Assembly: GCA_018389105.1 (NCBI GenBank)
Contig: JACATO010000067.1
Span: 434,001-498,000, forward strand
Origin: Nautilus pompilius
Lineage: Eukaryota > Mollusca > Cephalopoda > Nautilida > Nautilidae
DNA length: 64,000 bases
Reading direction: 5' to 3'
Each line of letters begins with the position of its first letter. Within the stretch, counting starts at the first letter, position 1. A program made the translations under genes and the position numbers. Under the pieces are notes generated by a model. It was not told the DNA's origin. It was given only the letters and a program-made list of their open reading frames with translations, and ran no database searches. Shown here in pieces: positions 63,160-64,000 of this stretch.

Positions 63160-64000
63160 CTGGAAAATATTAATGTGATACAAAATTACTTGAATGCATA
63201 CAAAGCTAATTGATATCAGTGTGTTTACAATAAATTGCAATATCTGTTTTTAAGTAGGATTTATTAATAAACAATGTATCCAATTAATGAAAGCTTAACC
63301 AATTATTTAAAAGTTTGAGGAGAAAAAACAATAATTTTTGAGAAGATGGCCACCCTATTCCTTTAATTAGAGAAAAATTATTTTCATGATTATGCATTCT
63401 CCTCTAAGAATTTGATTTAACTGAAAGGAAAAGGAAATAACACAATCCATGTAATCTAATACATATGTTCAAGTGCTTTTTGCAATTGAGTGTTTATGTG
63501 TTTGTTTTTTTATTCTTTCATGGCCAAACTGTAGTGCCTATTTGCTCCATATTTTGGGTGTAGGTACTTCAGAATCTGGGCAAGGTTTTAAGCTACTGCA
63601 CCTTCGCCTCAAAGGCAGTTTTGAAGCCACCAAAGGCTGCTTTTCAAAAGCCTTATAGATTACACCTAGTTCAATGCACTCATTCAAAATAGACAACCTA
63701 GCAGTCTCAAATGATAATGAAGATATCTCAGGATCAAAGGCAGGATCCAAGGGTACCGAGCCTGGCCTCAAAGGCCAACAAAGGCTACCTTTCCAAAGTT
63801 CAGAGTTACTACAGCTTCACAATACTTATTCAACACAGAAGTGACCACAGATTTTAATTTTTCAAACAGTCAGCCTTCAAGGCCATTTAAAAGCCATCAA
63901 TGGTATATTTTAATATCATATGCTCGAGAGTTGGCCAAAACAAAAATCTGTTTTGCTTTTCATCCTAAAGAAAAACTAAAAACATTGTCTATAAAAGGAT
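63160..64000. other. Intron upstream of exon 1, with a GGC/GCC-rich repeated segment
   Basis: At 63590-63900 the motif CCTCAAAGGC/CCAACAAAGGCT recurs (for example near 63606, 63628, 63768, 63778 and 63876). The segment is less AT-rich than its surroundings and keeps a 77-codon minus-strand frame (63538-63771). That frame has no recognised homology and no convincing splice sites, so I treat it as an interspersed repeat. Confidence 0.4.

Noticed and set aside
63538-63771. Extra upstream exon of the receptor
   Set aside because: No propeller blade motif, no suitable splice pair in phase with exon 1, and the segment is internally repetitive.
1-64000. CRISPR array, operon or bacterial defence system
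   Set aside because: The window is intron-rich eukaryotic DNA. No evenly spaced short repeats with unique spacers and no prokaryotic gene organisation are present.

Overview
This window is a stretch of animal nuclear genome, visibly AT-rich, dominated by one gene on the minus strand. That gene is an ortholog of the receptor tyrosine kinase Sevenless/ROS1. Its 5' part (signal peptide, first fibronectin type III (FN3) domains, first half of the first beta-propeller) lies beyond the right edge. I could place 30 coding exons from 63159 down to 2536. Their lengths add up to one continuous reading frame of 1798 codons, plus one base at each end. A 31st, terminal exon around 1507-1682 is likely but less certain.

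Layout, reading the gene 5' to 3' (right to left): second half of YWTD propeller 1 (62735-63159); FN3-3 (57533-57625 and 51685-51888); propeller 2 (48514 down to 44934); FN3-4 (43376-40753); FN3-5 (38932-34531); propeller 3 (27538-22210), which carries a furin-type RSKR site; FN3-6 to FN3-9 (20791-13163); the transmembrane segment (12382-12483); a basic juxtamembrane exon (10470-10608); and a complete tyrosine kinase domain over six exons (9458-2536). The P-loop, VAVK lysine, HRD, DFG and YxxxYY activation loop are all intact. Two introns inside the kinase domain need GC-AG splicing to keep frame.

The introns hold many decayed transposons. There is a 1336-bp mariner with near-perfect inverted ends and TA flanks (61011-62346), three Tigger/pogo-like transposase relics (minus strand near 15.0-16.6 kb, 28.1-29.1 kb and 35.7-36.9 kb), and two Tc1-like relics (plus strand near 21.4-22.1 kb and 53.6-54.5 kb). 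There is also a family of about 100-160 bp MITEs (small non-autonomous inverted-repeat elements) with ends related to GTTATAGCACCAGTAATT, and a tRNA-derived SINE family. No other host gene, RNA gene or CRISPR array was found.

Organism: the kinase shares features with what I recall of insect Sevenless ([33 protein letters not shown], and a C-terminal D-K-x-[VL]-Y-A-N). It also stays close to vertebrate ROS1. That suggests a slowly evolving protostome, most likely an arthropod such as a chelicerate. This is inference; a mollusc cannot be excluded.
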